Positions 10,755 through 20,827 of a DNA stretch of 64,000 bases are shown in pieces; the first letter of the stretch is position 1; the number at the start of each line of letters is the position of its first letter. Origin of the DNA: Aeromicrobium phragmitis. Lineage in GTDB: Bacteria; Actinomycetota; Actinomycetes; Propionibacteriales; Nocardioidaceae. The translations under genes and the position numbers were made by a program. The stretch is from contig NZ_RDBF01000003.1 in the NCBI RefSeq assembly GCF_003674095.1, positions 1-64,000 on the forward strand, given 5' to 3'. Under the pieces are notes generated by a model, which was not told the origin of the DNA, did no database searches, and saw only the letters and a list, made by a program, of their open reading frames with translations.

Positions 10755-11400
10755 TGTCGGAGAAGACGCGCGTCACGGCCTCGTCGCCGAGCACATGAGC
10801 GGCGACGAGATTGCGGATGGCCCGTGCGAGGCGACGTGCCTCGGCCTGGTCGTCCGGCCGAGACTGTCGGCGCATGGCCGCCCCGACGACCTGCGCGGTC
10901 ACGAGGGAGACGAGCTCCTCGGTGTCGCCGCGGACCCCCGCGCTCTTCAGCGTTTCGGTGATGAAGGAACTGAGGGCGTGAAGTCCCGCGAACGCCACGT
11001 CGCGCAGTTCCGGGTCTCGGGCGGCGTGCAAGTAGACCGACAGCTCCAGCGCCGAGGAGTCGAGGTCACGGATCGCGAAGACGGCCTCGACGATCTGTGT
11101 GCCGACGTCGAGGTCCAGCAACCCCGCTCCGTCCATCGACACGTCGGGCAGTTGCTCGAACGACTGGATGAAGCTCGCAACGTGATATCGCAACGACTCA
11201 CGAACCAATTCATCGATCGAGGCGAAGTAGTAGGTGGTCGCGGCGAGGGGAAGGCCGGCTTCGGCCGCGACCGCCCGGTGCGTGACGGCGCGGATACCGC
11301 CCTCGCCGAACACGCGGATCGCGGCCTCGAGCAGGGCTTGGCGTCGTTGACGGCTGCGTTCTTGGGACAAACGTGCGCGTGGCAAAATAACCTCTTCCAT
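10726..11400 (-). CDS. TetR-family transcriptional regulator
   Basis: Up to 224 residues. The N-terminal helix-turn-helix is typical: [20 protein letters not shown] followed by [11 protein letters not shown]. The C-terminal ligand domain is helical and not recognisable to a subfamily. ATG 11400 has no Shine-Dalgarno sequence, while TTG 11385 is preceded by AGAGG with a 5-base gap, so the shorter protein of 219 residues is possible. It is divergent from folD (about 75 bases between starts) and may regulate it or itself. Confidence 0.85.
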
Positions 11401-11475
11401 GAGGGAGTGGGGATGAGGGTCGGGGAACATCCTAGGCCCAGGAAAGGCCGACCGGGCACGTGAGAAACTGTGGGG

Positions 11476-12339
11476 GTGACTGCGCAGACCCTCGACGGCA
11501 AGGCCGTCGCCGCCACGATCAAGTCCGAACTCACCGAGCGGGTCGCCGCGCTTCGCGCCCAGGGCATCGTCCCGGGGCTCGGCACGATCCTCGTCGGTGA
11601 CGACCCGGCCAGCCAGTGGTACGTCGGAGCCAAGCACCGCGACTGCGCGGAAGTCGGTATCGAGTCGATTCGCATCGATCTGCCGGCGACCGCGACCCAG
11701 GCCGAGGTCGAGGCCGCGGTCGACCAGCTCAACGCCGACCCCGCATGCACGCTCTACATCGTTCAGTTGCCGCTGCCGCGCGGCCTGGACGAGAACGCGG
11801 TGATCGGACGGATCGACCCTGCCAAGGACGCCGACGGTCTCCATCCCACCAACCTCGGATGGCTCGTGCTCGGCAAGGAGGCTCCGTTGCCGTGCACGCC
11901 GCGCGGCATCATCGAGCTACTGCGCCGTCACGACGTCGAGATCGCGGGCAAGCACGCCGTCGTCATCGGTCGCGGGGTCACCGTGGGCCGGCCCATGGGC
12001 TTGCTGCTGACCCGGCGCAGTGAGAACGCCACCGTGACGCTCTGCCACACCGGCACCAGGGATCTCGCGGCCGAGGTGCGCCGCGCCGACATCGTCATCG
12101 CCGCGGCGGGCGTGCCCGGCATCATCACCGCCGACATGGTCAAGCCCGGCGCCGCGCTGCTCGACGTCGGTGTCAGCCGCGACGAGAACAACAAGATCGT
12201 CGGCGACCTCGCCCCCGACGTCTGGGACGTCGCCGGTTGGGTCACGCCCAACCCCGGGGGTGTGGGCCCGATGACCCGCGCCATGCTGCTGAGCAACGTG
12301 GTCGACTTCTCCGAGGCGCAGGCGCAGGCTCAGCGGTGA
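11476..12339 (+). CDS. folD: Bifunctional methylene-THF dehydrogenase / methenyl-THF cyclohydrolase
   Basis: 287 residues from GTG 11476 (V-T-A-Q-T-L-D-G-K); GTG 11470 is two codons earlier. The substrate-site Lys is in [13 protein letters not shown] and the NADP-site G-R-G-V-T-V-G-R-P are present, as is the C-terminal [10 protein letters not shown]. It supplies 10-formyl-THF, used by the PurN and PurH encoded just upstream. The stop overlaps the start of the next gene (GTGA). Confidence 0.95.
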   Translation: MTAQTLDGKAVAATIKSELTERVAALRAQGIVPGLGTILVGDDPASQWYVGAKHRDCAEVGIESIRIDLPATATQAEVEAAVDQLNADPACTLYIVQLPLPRGLDENAVIGRIDPAKDADGLHPTNLGWLVLGKEAPLPCTPRGIIELLRRHDVEIAGKHAVVIGRGVTVGRPMGLLLTRRSENATVTLCHTGTRDLAAEVRRADIVIAAAGVPGIITADMVKPGAALLDVGVSRDENNKIVGDLAPDVWDVAGWVTPNPGGVGPMTRAMLLSNVVDFSEAQAQAQR

Positions 12340-12614
12340 AGCTCCCCCGCAGCCGCGGTTCGCGCATCTACCTCGCGCAGCTGGTCGTCGTCGCCGTCGG
12401 CCTGCTGCTGATCGCCGTCGACGCCTGGCGTCTCGGGGTAGGCGTCGTCGGCGCCTCGTTCATCGTGGCGGCGGGACTGCGAGCCGTCGTGACTCCCGAT
12501 GAGCACGGCATGCTGCGGGTCCGGGGCAAGGCCTTCGACATCGCCTGGATGCTCCTGCTCGGCGTCGCGCTGGTGACACTCGCGATCGTCGTGCCGCCAC
12601 AGCCGCCGTTGTGA
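12336..12614 (+). CDS. DUF3017 small membrane protein
   Basis: 92 residues from GTG 12336, overlapping the folD stop by 4 bases. There are three hydrophobic segments (about 11-29, 33-47 and 68-87). The position directly after folD with coupled start matches the actinobacterial folD-DUF3017 pair (Rv3356c-Rv3355c in M. tuberculosis). No biochemical function is known. Confidence 0.8.
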   Translation: MKLPRSRGSRIYLAQLVVVAVGLLLIAVDAWRLGVGVVGASFIVAAGLRAVVTPDEHGMLRVRGKAFDIAWMLLLGVALVTLAIVVPPQPPL

Positions 12615-12632
12615 ACCGGCGAGACCCCTCGC

Positions 12633-13622
12633 TCAGATCAGGCCGAGCTGGTCGACCGCGTCGCGTTCCTCGATGAGTTCGGCCGCTGTGGCGTCCATCC
12701 GCGCACGGCTGAAGTCGTCGATCTCCAAGCCCTGGACGATCTGCCAGTCCCCGCCCGAACACGTGACGGGGAACGAGTAGACGATGCCCTCGGGCACTCC
12801 GTACGAGCCGTCCGAGGCGACGGCCATCGAGACCCAGTCGCCCTCGGCGCTGCGGGTAAGCCAGTCGCGAGCGGCGTCGATCGTGGCCGACGCGGCGCTG
12901 GCGGCCGACGACGCCCCGCGTGCCTCGATGATGGCGGCGCCGCGCTTCGCGACGGTGGGGATGAAGTCGTTCTCGATCCACGCCTGGTCGTCGATGAGAT
13001 CGGCGGCGTTCTTGCCCCCTACTTCGGCGTGGAAGAGGTCGGGGTACTGGGTGGAGGAGTGGTTGCCCCAGATGGTCATGCGGCGGATGTCGCCGACCCT
13101 CGCGCCGGTCTTGGCGGCCAGCTGACTGATGGCCCGGTTATGGTCCAACCGGGTGAGCGCGCTGAACCGTTCGGCCGGGATGTCGGGCGCGTTGCGTAGC
13201 GCGATGAGCGCGTTGGTGTTGGCGGGGTTGCCCGTGACACCGATGCGCACGTCGTCGGCCGCCACCTCGTTGAGCGCGCGTCCCTGCTCGGTGAAGATCG
13301 CACCGTTGGCTTCCAGGAGGTCGCCGCGCTCCATGCCCTTGGCGCGCGGTCGCGCACCGACGAGGAGGGCGAGGTTGACGCCGTCGAAGATATGGCGCGG
13401 ATCGTCGCCGATCTCGACGGAGTCCAGCGTCGTGAAGGCGCAGTCGTCGAGTTCCATGACGACGCCCTCGAGCGCGCCCAGTGCCGGGGTGATCTCGAGG
13501 AGTCTCAATTGGACGGGGATGTCGGGTCCGAAGATCGCGCCACTGGCGATGCGGAACAGGAGGCTGTAACCGATTTGACCGGCCGCACCCGTGACGGCGA
13601 CCTTGACTGGGGACTGGCTCAC
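12633..13622 (-). CDS. mdh: Malate dehydrogenase
   Basis: 329 residues from GTG 13622 ([18 protein letters not shown]). The NAD-binding glycine loop is G-A-A-G-Q-I-G. Substrate Arg residues lie in [11 protein letters not shown]. The N-P-A-N-T-N segment and catalytic His in I-W-G-N-H-S-S-T-Q are clear. The length is that of the bacterial cytosolic MDH subfamily. It oxidises malate to oxaloacetate. It converges with the DUF3017 gene; only 18 bases separate the stops. Confidence 0.96.
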   Translation of the reverse strand: MSQSPVKVAVTGAAGQIGYSLLFRIASGAIFGPDIPVQLRLLEITPALGALEGVVMELDDCAFTTLDSVEIGDDPRHIFDGVNLALLVGARPRAKGMERGDLLEANGAIFTEQGRALNEVAADDVRIGVTGNPANTNALIALRNAPDIPAERFSALTRLDHNRAISQLAAKTGARVGDIRRMTIWGNHSSTQYPDLFHAEVGGKNAADLIDDQAWIENDFIPTVAKRGAAIIEARGASSAASAASATIDAARDWLTRSAEGDWVSMAVASDGSYGVPEGIVYSFPVTCSGGDWQIVQGLEIDDFSRARMDATAAELIEERDAVDQLGLI

Positions 13623-13677
13623 GACGTTGTGCTCCTCGTCTGGTGGGTACACGACGAAACTAGCGCATGCTCATCGC

Positions 13678-14262
13678 TTACGTCCTGCCTCGAGTGACCG
13701 CGTAGGTGAGGTGGGCGAACTGTCCGCGGCGTTCGACATCGACCAGACGCATCCGGTGCGACTCGATGCGTCGCGGCAGCAGCGGCGCCCCCGCGCCGAG
13801 GGTGACCGGTGCGATGCTGACCTGGATCTCGTCCAGAGCCCCGGCGTCATCGAACTGCCCGACGAGATCGCCGCCGCCGACGATCCACACGTCACCTCCG
13901 GCGGCCGTCGCCTCGATGTCGGCGCGGTGGTCGGCGACGTTGCCCTGCACGATGCGGACGTCGGCCCCTGGGGGAATCGGCAGATCACGGGTGCTGAACA
14001 CGACCACCGGCTTGCCGCCGGAGGCCTGCGCCCACTGCTCGGGCTGGGCGAGCGCGTCGGACTCGCGCAGCACCCATTCGTAGGTCGAGGAACCGTACAC
14101 CGCGACGCCGACACGGTCCATGAACGCCTGCCAGGCGTCGGCGTGCTCGGGCGCGTCGGTGGAGCTGCCGCCCTCGACCGCGAACAGCCAGCCGAGGGAG
14201 TGGTCCGGGTCGGCGAGGTAGCCGTCCAGCGTCGCAGCGGTGTTGAACACGAAACGCGTCAT
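13678..14262 (-). CDS. Dihydrofolate-reductase-fold protein (RibD C-terminal family)
   Basis: 194 residues beginning M-T-R-F-V-F-N-T-A-A-T-L-D-G-Y-L-A-D-P, the typical first strand of the RibD_C family, with Y-G-S-S-T-Y-E-W and the nucleotide-binding V-W-I-V-G-G-G-D-L-V. Such stand-alone proteins are usually NADPH- or F420-linked reductases of unknown substrate. It lies 55 bases upstream of mdh on the same strand; co-transcription is possible. Confidence 0.85.
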   Translation of the reverse strand: MTRFVFNTAATLDGYLADPDHSLGWLFAVEGGSSTDAPEHADAWQAFMDRVGVAVYGSSTYEWVLRESDALAQPEQWAQASGGKPVVVFSTRDLPIPPGADVRIVQGNVADHRADIEATAAGGDVWIVGGGDLVGQFDDAGALDEIQVSIAPVTLGAGAPLLPRRIESHRMRLVDVERRGQFAHLTYAVTRGRT

Positions 14263-14304
14263 ACGCCGAACTTACGCCGGTCCACCGACATCGCGCGAGA
14301 ACGG

Positions 14305-14342
14305 CGAAGGAGCCGCCCACCTCGCGGTGAACGGCTCCTTCG
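14305..14342 (-). terminator. Hairpin between katA and the RibD-like gene
   Basis: An 11-bp perfect stem CGAAGGAGCCG / CGGCTCCTTCG with a 16-base loop, 13 bases past the katA stop. No T run follows. It probably ends the fur-katA transcript. Confidence 0.65.
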
Positions 14343-14354
14343 TGGGTGAGAACG

Positions 14355-15950
14355 TCAGCCCGCGTGGGTGTCGGACTCGACGATCGGCGCCGAGGCGTTG
14401 GCCTGCGCGGCCTCCGTCTCGGTGCCCGGGTTGGGCTGGCCCAGTCCGGCGCGCACGAGCTCCTCGATCCGCTTGCCGCACTCGGCGTCGACGTTCTTCC
14501 AGTACTCGAAGGCGCGCTCGAGGACATCGCCCTTCACGCCACCGAGGAGGTGACCGGCCACGTTGTTGACGAACTCCTCGCGCTGGGCGTCGTTCCAGAC
14601 CTCGCGCACGAGGGTGCCGGCCTGCGACCAGTCGTCGTCCTCGGCCCGCAGGGTGTACGCCTGGCGCACCATCTCGCCGTCGGTCTCCCAGCCGTCGGTG
14701 ACCGTGCCGGTCTCGTCGGAGTAGCCGCGACCGAACGAGTTGGGCGCGTAGACCGGGGCGTCACCGCTGTGCTCATAGGCCATGGAGCCGTCGAGCAGGT
14801 AGGTGTTGTGCTGCGCGACGGCCCGCGGACGGTTGACCGGCAGCTGGTGGTGGTTCGTGCCGATGCGGTACCGCTGCGTGTCGGCGTAGGCGAACGTCCG
14901 GCCCAGCAGCATCTTGTCCGGACTGAATCCGATACCCGGGACGACCGAGGACGGGGCGAACGCGGCCTGCTCGATCTCGGCGAAGAAGTTGTCCGGATTG
15001 CGGTTCAGGGTCATCGTGCCGACCTTGACCAGCGGGTAGTCGCTGTGCGGCCAGATCTTCGTCAGGTCGAACGGGTTGATCCGGTACGTCTTGGCGTCCT
15101 CGTACGGCATGAGCTGCACCGAGAGGGTCCAGCTCGGGAACTCGCCGCGCTCGATGGCGTCATAGAGGTCGCGGCGGTGGAAGTCGGCGTCCTGCCCGGC
15201 GATGCGGTCGGCTTCCTCGCCGGTCAAGCCCTCGACTCCCTGGTTGCTGTGGAAATGGTACTTCACCCAGTGCTTGTCGCCGGCCTCGTTGATCCACAGG
15301 TAGGTGTGCGAGCCGTAGCCGTTCATGTGGCGGTACGTCTTCGGGATGCCGCGATCGCCCATGAGGTACGTGACCTGGTGGGCCGACTCGGGGTTGAGGG
15401 TCCAGAAGTCCCACTGCATGTTGTTGTCGCGCAGGCCGCTGCCGCCCCGGCGCTTCTGCGAGCGGATGAAGTGCGGGAACTTCATCGTGTCGCGGATGAA
15501 GAAGATCGGCGTGTTGTTGCCGACGAGGTCGTAGTTGCCCTCGGTCGTGTAGAACTTCAGTGCGAAGCCACGCGGATCGCGCCACGTGTCGGGGCTGCCC
15601 TGTTCGCCGGCCACGGTGGAGAAGCGGGCGAGCATCTCCGTCGTCGCGCCGGGCTGGAAGAGCGCGGCCTTGGTGTAGGCGCTGACGTCCTCGGTCGTCT
15701 CGAAGACGCCGAACGCCCCCGAGCCCTTGGCGTGCACGTTGCGCTCGGGCACCCGCTCGCGGTTGAAGTGCGCCATCTGCTCGATGAAGTGCACATCGTG
15801 CAGCAGGATCGGCCCGTCGGCGCCGACGGTCAGGCTGTTGCGATCCGATTCCGCCGGGGCGCCGTTGCCTCGGGTCGAGCCGAGATCGGCCTCTGCCGTG
15901 GGTTTGGCGGCAAACGAGGTTCCGTCGTTCGGCTGGGGGATCTGTGCCAT
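14355..15950 (-). CDS. katA: Monofunctional haem catalase
   Basis: 531 residues from ATG 15950, which is preceded by GGAGAAG at good spacing. The distal His is H73 in [11 protein letters not shown]. The proximal haem Tyr region is [14 protein letters not shown]. The distal Asn lies in [11 protein letters not shown]. The length fits small-subunit (clade 3-like) catalases. It removes hydrogen peroxide in the cytoplasm. It is 14 bases after the Fur-family gene, so they are one operon, and peroxide or iron control is expected. Confidence 0.96.
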   Translation of the reverse strand: MAQIPQPNDGTSFAAKPTAEADLGSTRGNGAPAESDRNSLTVGADGPILLHDVHFIEQMAHFNRERVPERNVHAKGSGAFGVFETTEDVSAYTKAALFQPGATTEMLARFSTVAGEQGSPDTWRDPRGFALKFYTTEGNYDLVGNNTPIFFIRDTMKFPHFIRSQKRRGGSGLRDNNMQWDFWTLNPESAHQVTYLMGDRGIPKTYRHMNGYGSHTYLWINEAGDKHWVKYHFHSNQGVEGLTGEEADRIAGQDADFHRRDLYDAIERGEFPSWTLSVQLMPYEDAKTYRINPFDLTKIWPHSDYPLVKVGTMTLNRNPDNFFAEIEQAAFAPSSVVPGIGFSPDKMLLGRTFAYADTQRYRIGTNHHQLPVNRPRAVAQHNTYLLDGSMAYEHSGDAPVYAPNSFGRGYSDETGTVTDGWETDGEMVRQAYTLRAEDDDWSQAGTLVREVWNDAQREEFVNNVAGHLLGGVKGDVLERAFEYWKNVDAECGKRIEELVRAGLGQPNPGTETEAAQANASAPIVESDTHAG

Positions 15951-15964
15951 GCAGTTCTTCTCCT

Positions 15965-16438
15965 TCAGTGGGTGGGTGCTGCAGATTCCGAGCACGCGGG
16001 ACAGCGGCCCCAGAACGTGATCTCGGCTTCATCGATAGCGAATCCGTGGGTCTGCGAAGGCGTGAGACACGGTGCCGGCCCCACGGCGCAGTCGATGTCC
16101 TCGACCGCGCCGCAGTGGCGGCAGACGAGGTGGTGATGGTTGTCCGCGACGCGCCGCTCGTACAGCGCGGGAGAGCCGGCGGGCTCGATCCGGCGCAGCA
16201 GGCCGGCCTCCGTGAGGTCGCCGAGGACGTTGTAGACCGCCTGGACCGAGGTGCCGCCGAGTGTGGCGCGCACGACCTGGAAGACGGTGTCGGCAGGCGA
16301 GTGCGGGTGACGGGCGACGGCGTCGAGCACCGCGAGTCGCGGGGTCGTGACGCGCAACCCCGCGGCCTGCAGCTGCTGGCGCGGGGTGGGTTCCTCGTGC
16401 GCCGGGGTGGGCGCGGAGATCGTCGTCATCACCTCCAC
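15965..16438 (-). CDS. Fur-family metalloregulator (CatR/FurA type)
   Basis: 157 residues if started at GTG 16438; ATG 16429 gives 154. The winged helix includes [13 protein letters not shown] and S-V-Q-A-V-Y-N-V-L. The regulatory metal site [10 protein letters not shown] and the second Cys pair C-P-A-C form the structural zinc site. The GGAGG lies within the codons just before ATG 16429, so a leaderless or very short 5' end is likely. Location directly before katA indicates a peroxide or iron-responsive repressor of that operon. Confidence 0.9.
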   Translation of the reverse strand: MEVMTTISAPTPAHEEPTPRQQLQAAGLRVTTPRLAVLDAVARHPHSPADTVFQVVRATLGGTSVQAVYNVLGDLTEAGLLRRIEPAGSPALYERRVADNHHHLVCRHCGAVEDIDCAVGPAPCLTPSQTHGFAIDEAEITFWGRCPACSESAAPTH

Positions 16439-16452
16439 TGTAGCGGCTTGTT

Positions 16453-16465
16453 TTGAATGATTAAA
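16453..16465. promoter_or_regulatory. Candidate Fur-type operator upstream of the fur-katA operon
   Basis: In a GC-rich setting, the 40-base gap holds an AT-rich imperfect palindrome. Read on the minus strand it is TTTAATCATTCAA, with 5 of 6 positions symmetrical around C. It lies 15 bases upstream of GTG 16438, where an autoregulatory site is expected. Assignment is by position and symmetry only. Confidence 0.45.
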
Positions 16466-16477
16466 GAAAGGGTCCCC

Positions 16478-17659
16478 TCAGGAGCGCAGCTCGCGCTCGA
16501 CGGGGGACCAGCCGCGCGCGCGTGCCTTGACGACGGTGCCGTCGAGGAACGTCTCGAGCCGGTGAGCCGCGTCGTCGATCGCGTCGCGAGCGGCGCTGCC
16601 GGGGTCCTGCAAGAGACGGACGGCGACGGTGCCGTCGTCGCGGATCGCCCAGCCTCCGACCACCCGACCGTCGGCCCACACGGTGGGCCCGGCGTTGCCG
16701 TTGACGTCGTACAGGGAGGCGCGGTGGGGACCGAGATACCAGTCCCGGTGCTTCCAGCCCATCGTCGTGGAATCGAGGGCCGGCAACAAGGCGACCCAGG
16801 GTGCCGACCCCGGCGTGGGACCGAGGTCGTCGGCGAGCGCGATGAGCGGCCCCTCGTCGCCCTGGATCTCCACCGTGGGAAGCGCCGCGAGGGCGGCGGT
16901 CGTGGTGCGTTTGGTCCACCCCGTCCACCACTGCAGATCCTCCGGGCGGGCCGGCCCGTAGGCGAACAGCCATCGCCGGGCGACCTCGGCGGCGGCGCTT
17001 TGCGCGTCCTGGGGTTCGACGAGATGATCGCTCCAGCCGGCCATGGCGGCCCAGCGGAACCGGGTGGAGCCCCACGCGCCGTCCGGCCGAGCGCGAACGA
17101 CGTGGCCTTCGGCGGACATGAGGGTCATGAGCCGGCTCGCAACCGACTGGCGCGTCGCATACTTCGTGCCCGGTGAGATCTCGATCTGCGTGGCGAGCAG
17201 GGGATCGGCGGCGGCCAGCTCGCCCGCGCTGAACGTGCCGAGCTGCTCGATCAGCGCGAGAGCGGCACGGTGGGCGGCGTCGAGCCACGCCTCGGGATCC
17301 TCGGCCACGCGCGCGTCCCGAAGCAGGCCGACGAGCTTGCGGCGCTCCGGGCCGGCGACGCTCTGGGCCGTCGCCGCGAGGCAGGAGAGCGCGAGGTCGG
17401 CCGGTACGGCGAAGACCGTGCGGCGCATCGCCAGCACGCGGACGACGGTGCGATCGGTGTAGAGCGCTCGCTCGACGTCCCCGACATCGGGTCGCTGAAG
17501 ACGTGCCGCCACGGCGAGGGTCATCGACGCTGGATCGGTGCTGTGGACCGCGACCAGCGCCCGCGCCGCATCCTCCGTGGACGCGACGGGAGCGGCAAGG
17601 GCGTGCCGCGCACCCACGCGGCGGCGTCGCTCGGCGTCGTCGATGCGGGGGAGTGCCAT
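16478..17659 (-). CDS. Winged-helix DNA-binding domain protein (HTH_42, AlkZ/YcaQ-like)
   Basis: 393 residues. The N-terminal third has A-R-H-A-L-A-A-P-V and A-L-V-A-V-H-S-T-D-P-A-S-M, followed by R-T-V-F-A-V-P, as in the HTH_42 superfamily that includes the DNA-crosslink glycosylase AlkZ. At the position where AlkZ has its catalytic QxQ or QxD, this protein reads H-S-T-D-P, so glycosylase activity cannot be assumed. The C-terminus contains W-V-A-L-L-P-A-L-D and P-T-V-W-A-D-G-R-V-V-G-G-W. It ends 40 bases before the fur gene on the same strand. Confidence 0.75.
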   Translation of the reverse strand: MALPRIDDAERRRRVGARHALAAPVASTEDAARALVAVHSTDPASMTLAVAARLQRPDVGDVERALYTDRTVVRVLAMRRTVFAVPADLALSCLAATAQSVAGPERRKLVGLLRDARVAEDPEAWLDAAHRAALALIEQLGTFSAGELAAADPLLATQIEISPGTKYATRQSVASRLMTLMSAEGHVVRARPDGAWGSTRFRWAAMAGWSDHLVEPQDAQSAAAEVARRWLFAYGPARPEDLQWWTGWTKRTTTAALAALPTVEIQGDEGPLIALADDLGPTPGSAPWVALLPALDSTTMGWKHRDWYLGPHRASLYDVNGNAGPTVWADGRVVGGWAIRDDGTVAVRLLQDPGSAARDAIDDAAHRLETFLDGTVVKARARGWSPVERELRS

Positions 17660-17689
17660 GGACCGGACCCTACGGCCCAGCGCCGACAG

Positions 17690-18958
17690 TCAGCCGGCGG
17701 TGAGGCTGGTGCGGACCGGAACGAGCTTGGCGTCGGACTCGGCGAGTTCGTCACCCGGCACGGAGTCGGCGACGATGCCGCAGCCGGCGAAGAGTCGGAC
17801 CCGCCGACCGTCGTCGAGCAGTTGCGCCGAGCGCAGCCCGATGCCCCACTCGCCGTCGCCGTCGGCGCCGATCCAACCGACCGGGCCCGCGTACCGTGCG
17901 CGGTCGAGTCCCTCGATCTCCTCGATGAGCTCGACGGCCGCAGGCCGCGGAGTGCCGCCGACGGCCGCCGACGGGTGCAGCGCGGCCGCGAGCGAGAGCG
18001 CGCTCGCGTCGGCGCGGAGCACGCCCGTGACGTCCGTGGCCAGGTGCATGACGTTGGGCAGGTGCAGCACGAACGGCGCCTCCGGCACGTTCATCCCCGT
18101 GCAGTGCGGAGCGAGGGCCTCGGCGACCGACGCGACGGCGTACTCGTGCTCCTCGAGGTCCTTGCTGGAGTGCGCGAGCGACGCCGCGAGGGCGAGGTCG
18201 CGGTGATCGTCGCCGCTGCGCCGGATCGTGCCGGCCAGGACCCGGGACGTCACGAGTCCGCCCTCGAGGCGGACCAGCATCTCGGGCGTGGAACCGAAGA
18301 AGCCGTCGACGTGGAAAGTCCAGCAGCTCGGATAGTTCGCGGCGAGGCGGCGAAGTGGGCGTCGGACGTCGACGGCCTCGTCGCTCACCGCGTCGACGGA
18401 GCGGGCGAGCACGACCTTGTCGAGTTCACCCGCGGCGATGCGTTCGACCGCGGCTGCCACGGTGTCGCGCCAGTGGGCTCGACGCTCGTCATCGTCCTCG
18501 AAGTCCACCGCGGGGCCGGAGCCGAGCTCGCCGTGCGGCGTGAGTGAGGGCGGAGCGGTCAGCGCCGTGCTGATCGTGGTGATCCAGCTGACGCCGTCAC
18601 GGCGGCCGACGACGACCTCGGGCACCACCAGCGTGGTGCCGTCGCCGTGATCGGCGAAGGCGAACGACCCGAAGGCGACGAGTCCGCTGCCGGGGCGGGC
18701 GACGTCGTCGCGACTGACGCTGCGCGCCACCTGCGCGCGCCACCAGGCGTCCGCGTCGGCGAAGCGTCCGGGGCCGCCGGTGGAGAACGTGGCGGCGCGG
18801 CCCCACCCCACGAGACCGTCCCCGTTATGCACCCAGGCGAGGGCGTGCTCGGGCGGCAGGAGGTCGAGCAGATCGCCGGGATCGTCGATGCGTCGGGTGC
18901 GGACCACGAGAGGTGCGTTGTCGTCCACCGAAGACGGATCGGCGATGGGGTTGCTCAC
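17690..18958 (-). CDS. menF: Isochorismate synthase
   Basis: 422 residues from GTG 18958. The chorismate-binding fold is clear in the C-terminal 260 residues: [33 protein letters not shown] and [11 protein letters not shown]. The end has [10 protein letters not shown]. It would convert chorismate to isochorismate at the head of menaquinone synthesis; a siderophore pathway (EntC/DhbC) is the alternative. The divergent neighbour menG supports menaquinone. The starts are 33 bases apart, implying a shared promoter region. Confidence 0.88.
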   Translation of the reverse strand: MSNPIADPSSVDDNAPLVVRTRRIDDPGDLLDLLPPEHALAWVHNGDGLVGWGRAATFSTGGPGRFADADAWWRAQVARSVSRDDVARPGSGLVAFGSFAFADHGDGTTLVVPEVVVGRRDGVSWITTISTALTAPPSLTPHGELGSGPAVDFEDDDERRAHWRDTVAAAVERIAAGELDKVVLARSVDAVSDEAVDVRRPLRRLAANYPSCWTFHVDGFFGSTPEMLVRLEGGLVTSRVLAGTIRRSGDDHRDLALAASLAHSSKDLEEHEYAVASVAEALAPHCTGMNVPEAPFVLHLPNVMHLATDVTGVLRADASALSLAAALHPSAAVGGTPRPAAVELIEEIEGLDRARYAGPVGWIGADGDGEWGIGLRSAQLLDDGRRVRLFAGCGIVADSVPGDELAESDAKLVPVRTSLTAG

Positions 18959-18991
18959 GTGGATCGAGCCTACTCGTGGGACAGTGAACGG

Positions 18992-19687
18992 GTGAGCCGA
19001 GCCGGTCTGGACAAGGATCCCCGCGACGTCGCGCGCATGTTCGACGACGTCGCCGCCAAGTACGACCGCACCAACGACGTCCTGTCGCTGGGGCAGGATC
19101 GCCGGTGGCGGAACCAGGTCGTCGCGATGGTCGACCCCAAGCCCGGCGAGCGCATTCTCGACCTCGCGGCGGGGACGGGCACCTCGAGCGCTCCGTTCGC
19201 TCGCGCCGGCGCGATGGTGGTCCCGTGCGACTTCTCGATCGGGATGCTCCAGGTCGGCAAAGCCCAGCGCCCGGAGCTGCCGTTCACCGCGGGTGACGGG
19301 ATGCGCCTGCCGTTCGCCGACGACTCGTTCGATGCCGTCACGATCTCGTTCGGGCTGCGGAACATCCACGACCCGCTCACCGGCTTGCGCGAGCTGCTGC
19401 GGGTGACCAAACCCGGGGGCCGCGTCGTCGTGTGCGAATTCAGCACTCCGACGTGGAAGCCGTTCGAGCTCGTCTACGTCAACTACCTCATGCGAGCGCT
19501 GCCGCCGATCGCCCGCGCGGTCTCGTCGAATCCCGAGTCGTACGTCTACCTCGCGGAGTCGATCCGCGCGTGGCCGGACCAGCGCGGCCTCGCCGTGCGC
19601 ATGGGCGAGGCCGGGTGGCGCGGGATCTCCTGGCGCAACCTCACCGGCGGGGTGGTCGCCCTCCACCACGCCGTCGCCCCGCGCTGA
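18992..19687 (+). CDS. menG: Demethylmenaquinone methyltransferase
   Basis: 231 residues from GTG 18992. [17 protein letters not shown] is the family signature. SAM-binding motif I is [10 protein letters not shown], and [13 protein letters not shown] is the second UbiE/MenG signature. It methylates demethylmenaquinone in the final step of menaquinone synthesis, the quinone that the downstream complex I reduces. It sits divergently to menF and about 230 bases before nuoA. Confidence 0.93.
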   Translation: MSRAGLDKDPRDVARMFDDVAAKYDRTNDVLSLGQDRRWRNQVVAMVDPKPGERILDLAAGTGTSSAPFARAGAMVVPCDFSIGMLQVGKAQRPELPFTAGDGMRLPFADDSFDAVTISFGLRNIHDPLTGLRELLRVTKPGGRVVVCEFSTPTWKPFELVYVNYLMRALPPIARAVSSNPESYVYLAESIRAWPDQRGLAVRMGEAGWRGISWRNLTGGVVALHHAVAPR

Positions 19688-19824
19688 CGTGCACCACGCG
19701 GCGAACCCCAGCTGCCGGTCATCTCCTCGTCACCGGATGCCGCGCGTGTCGAAACCTCGGCGTGACCTCGCGCTCGTAGGGTGCTGCAGAAAGCGTCGGG
19801 GCGGCCAAGTAAGTGTGACCTCAG

Positions 19825-19854
19825 TTACACCGCCGACGGCGTCCGTCATACAGT
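19825..19854 (+). promoter_or_regulatory. Candidate nuo operon promoter
   Basis: TTACAC at 19825-19830 and TACAGT at 19849-19854 are separated by 18 bases, resembling a housekeeping -35/-10 pair. The predicted start lies just upstream of, or within, the Rex-like palindrome, which would allow repression. Confidence 0.45.
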
Positions 19855-19868
19855 GGTCATCGACATGA

Positions 19869-19884
19869 TGTGAAGCACTTCACA
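19869..19884. promoter_or_regulatory. Rex-type operator upstream of nuoA
   Basis: The 16-base palindrome TGTGAAGCACTTCACA fits the Rex consensus TGTGAANNNNTTCACA, and its right flank is A as in the longer form. It lies 30 bases before the nuoA start. Streptomyces Rex, an NADH/NAD+ sensor, represses nuoA-N through such a site, so redox control of complex I is likely here. A Crp/GlxR site (TGTGANNNNNNTCACA) would also match. A weaker related sequence, TGTGACCTCAGTTACA, overlaps the -35 at 19814-19829. Confidence 0.72.
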
Positions 19885-19913
19885 AAGTCGCCCACCGTCT
19901 GCTGGGAGGTGTC

Positions 19914-20273
19914 GTGAACGATTACGTACCGATCGTCGTGCTGGGAGCCATCGCCCTGGCCTTTGCGCTGTTCAGCGTGGGGATCGCGCCGTTCACGGGT
20001 CCGGCGCGCTACAACCGCGCCAAGCTCGATCGTTATGAGTCGGGCATCGCGCCCAGCCCGCTTCCCGAGGGCGGCGGCCGCGTCTCGATCAAGTACTTCT
20101 TCACCGCGATGATGTTCATCATCTTCGACATCGAGATCGTGTTCCTCTACCCGTTCGCGGTCGCCTTCGACCAGCTCAGCTGGTTCGCCTTCCTCGCGGT
20201 GATGCTGTTCCTCGTCAACATCACGATCGCCTACGTCTACGAATGGCGTCGGGGCGGAATGGACTGGACCTGA
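19914..20273 (+). CDS. nuoA: NADH-quinone oxidoreductase subunit A
   Basis: 119 residues from GTG 19914, preceded by GGGAGG. Three membrane helices are visible, with the conserved [21 protein letters not shown]. It is a membrane-arm subunit at the quinone-site junction and the first gene of the nuo operon. Its stop overlaps the nuoB start (TGATG). Confidence 0.97.
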   Translation: MNDYVPIVVLGAIALAFALFSVGIAPFTGPARYNRAKLDRYESGIAPSPLPEGGGRVSIKYFFTAMMFIIFDIEIVFLYPFAVAFDQLSWFAFLAVMLFLVNITIAYVYEWRRGGMDWT

Positions 20274-20827
20274 TGGGACTCGAAGAGAAACTGCCCAGCG
20301 GCGTCCTCCTCTCGACGGTCGAGGGGCTCGCCGGCTACTTCCGCAAGGCCTCGATGTGGCCCGCCACGTTCGGCCTGGCGTGCTGTGCCATCGAGATGAT
20401 GACGTTCGGTGCGCCGCGGTTCGACTCCTCCCGCTTCGGCATGGAGGTCTTCCGGCCGTCGCCGCGTCAGGCCGATCTGATGATCGTCGCCGGCCGCGTG
20501 AGCCAGAAGATGGCGCCGGTCCTTCGGCAGATCTACGACCAGATGGCCGAACCCAAGTGGGTGCTCGCGATGGGCGTGTGCGCCAGCTCGGGCGGCATGT
20601 TCAACAACTACGCGATCGTGCAGGGCGTCGACCACGTCGTCCCGGTGGATATGTACCTGCCGGGGTGCCCGCCGCGGCCCGAGATGCTCATCGACGCGAT
20701 CTTCAAGATCCACGACAAGGTGCAGCACGGCAACCTCGGCTCGGACCGGATGCGCGAGATCGCCGACACCGAGCGCGAGGCTCTGGCGGCCGCGCCCACC
20801 TCCGCGATGAAGGGACTCATGCGGTGA
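20273..20827 (+). CDS. nuoB: NADH-quinone oxidoreductase subunit B
   Basis: 184 residues. The ligands of iron-sulfur cluster N2 are visible: C37-C38 in [10 protein letters not shown]103 in [11 protein letters not shown] and C132 in L-P-G-C-P-P-R-P-E. It passes electrons to quinone together with NuoD. The start overlaps nuoA by one base and the stop overlaps nuoC by four. Confidence 0.98.
   Translation: MGLEEKLPSGVLLSTVEGLAGYFRKASMWPATFGLACCAIEMMTFGAPRFDSSRFGMEVFRPSPRQADLMIVAGRVSQKMAPVLRQIYDQMAEPKWVLAMGVCASSGGMFNNYAIVQGVDHVVPVDMYLPGCPPRPEMLIDAIFKIHDKVQHGNLGSDRMREIADTEREALAAAPTSAMKGLMR

Noticed and set aside
14346..16136. A 596-codon plus-strand frame opposite katA
   Set aside because: Catalase on the minus strand has all active-site motifs; the frame is its shadow.
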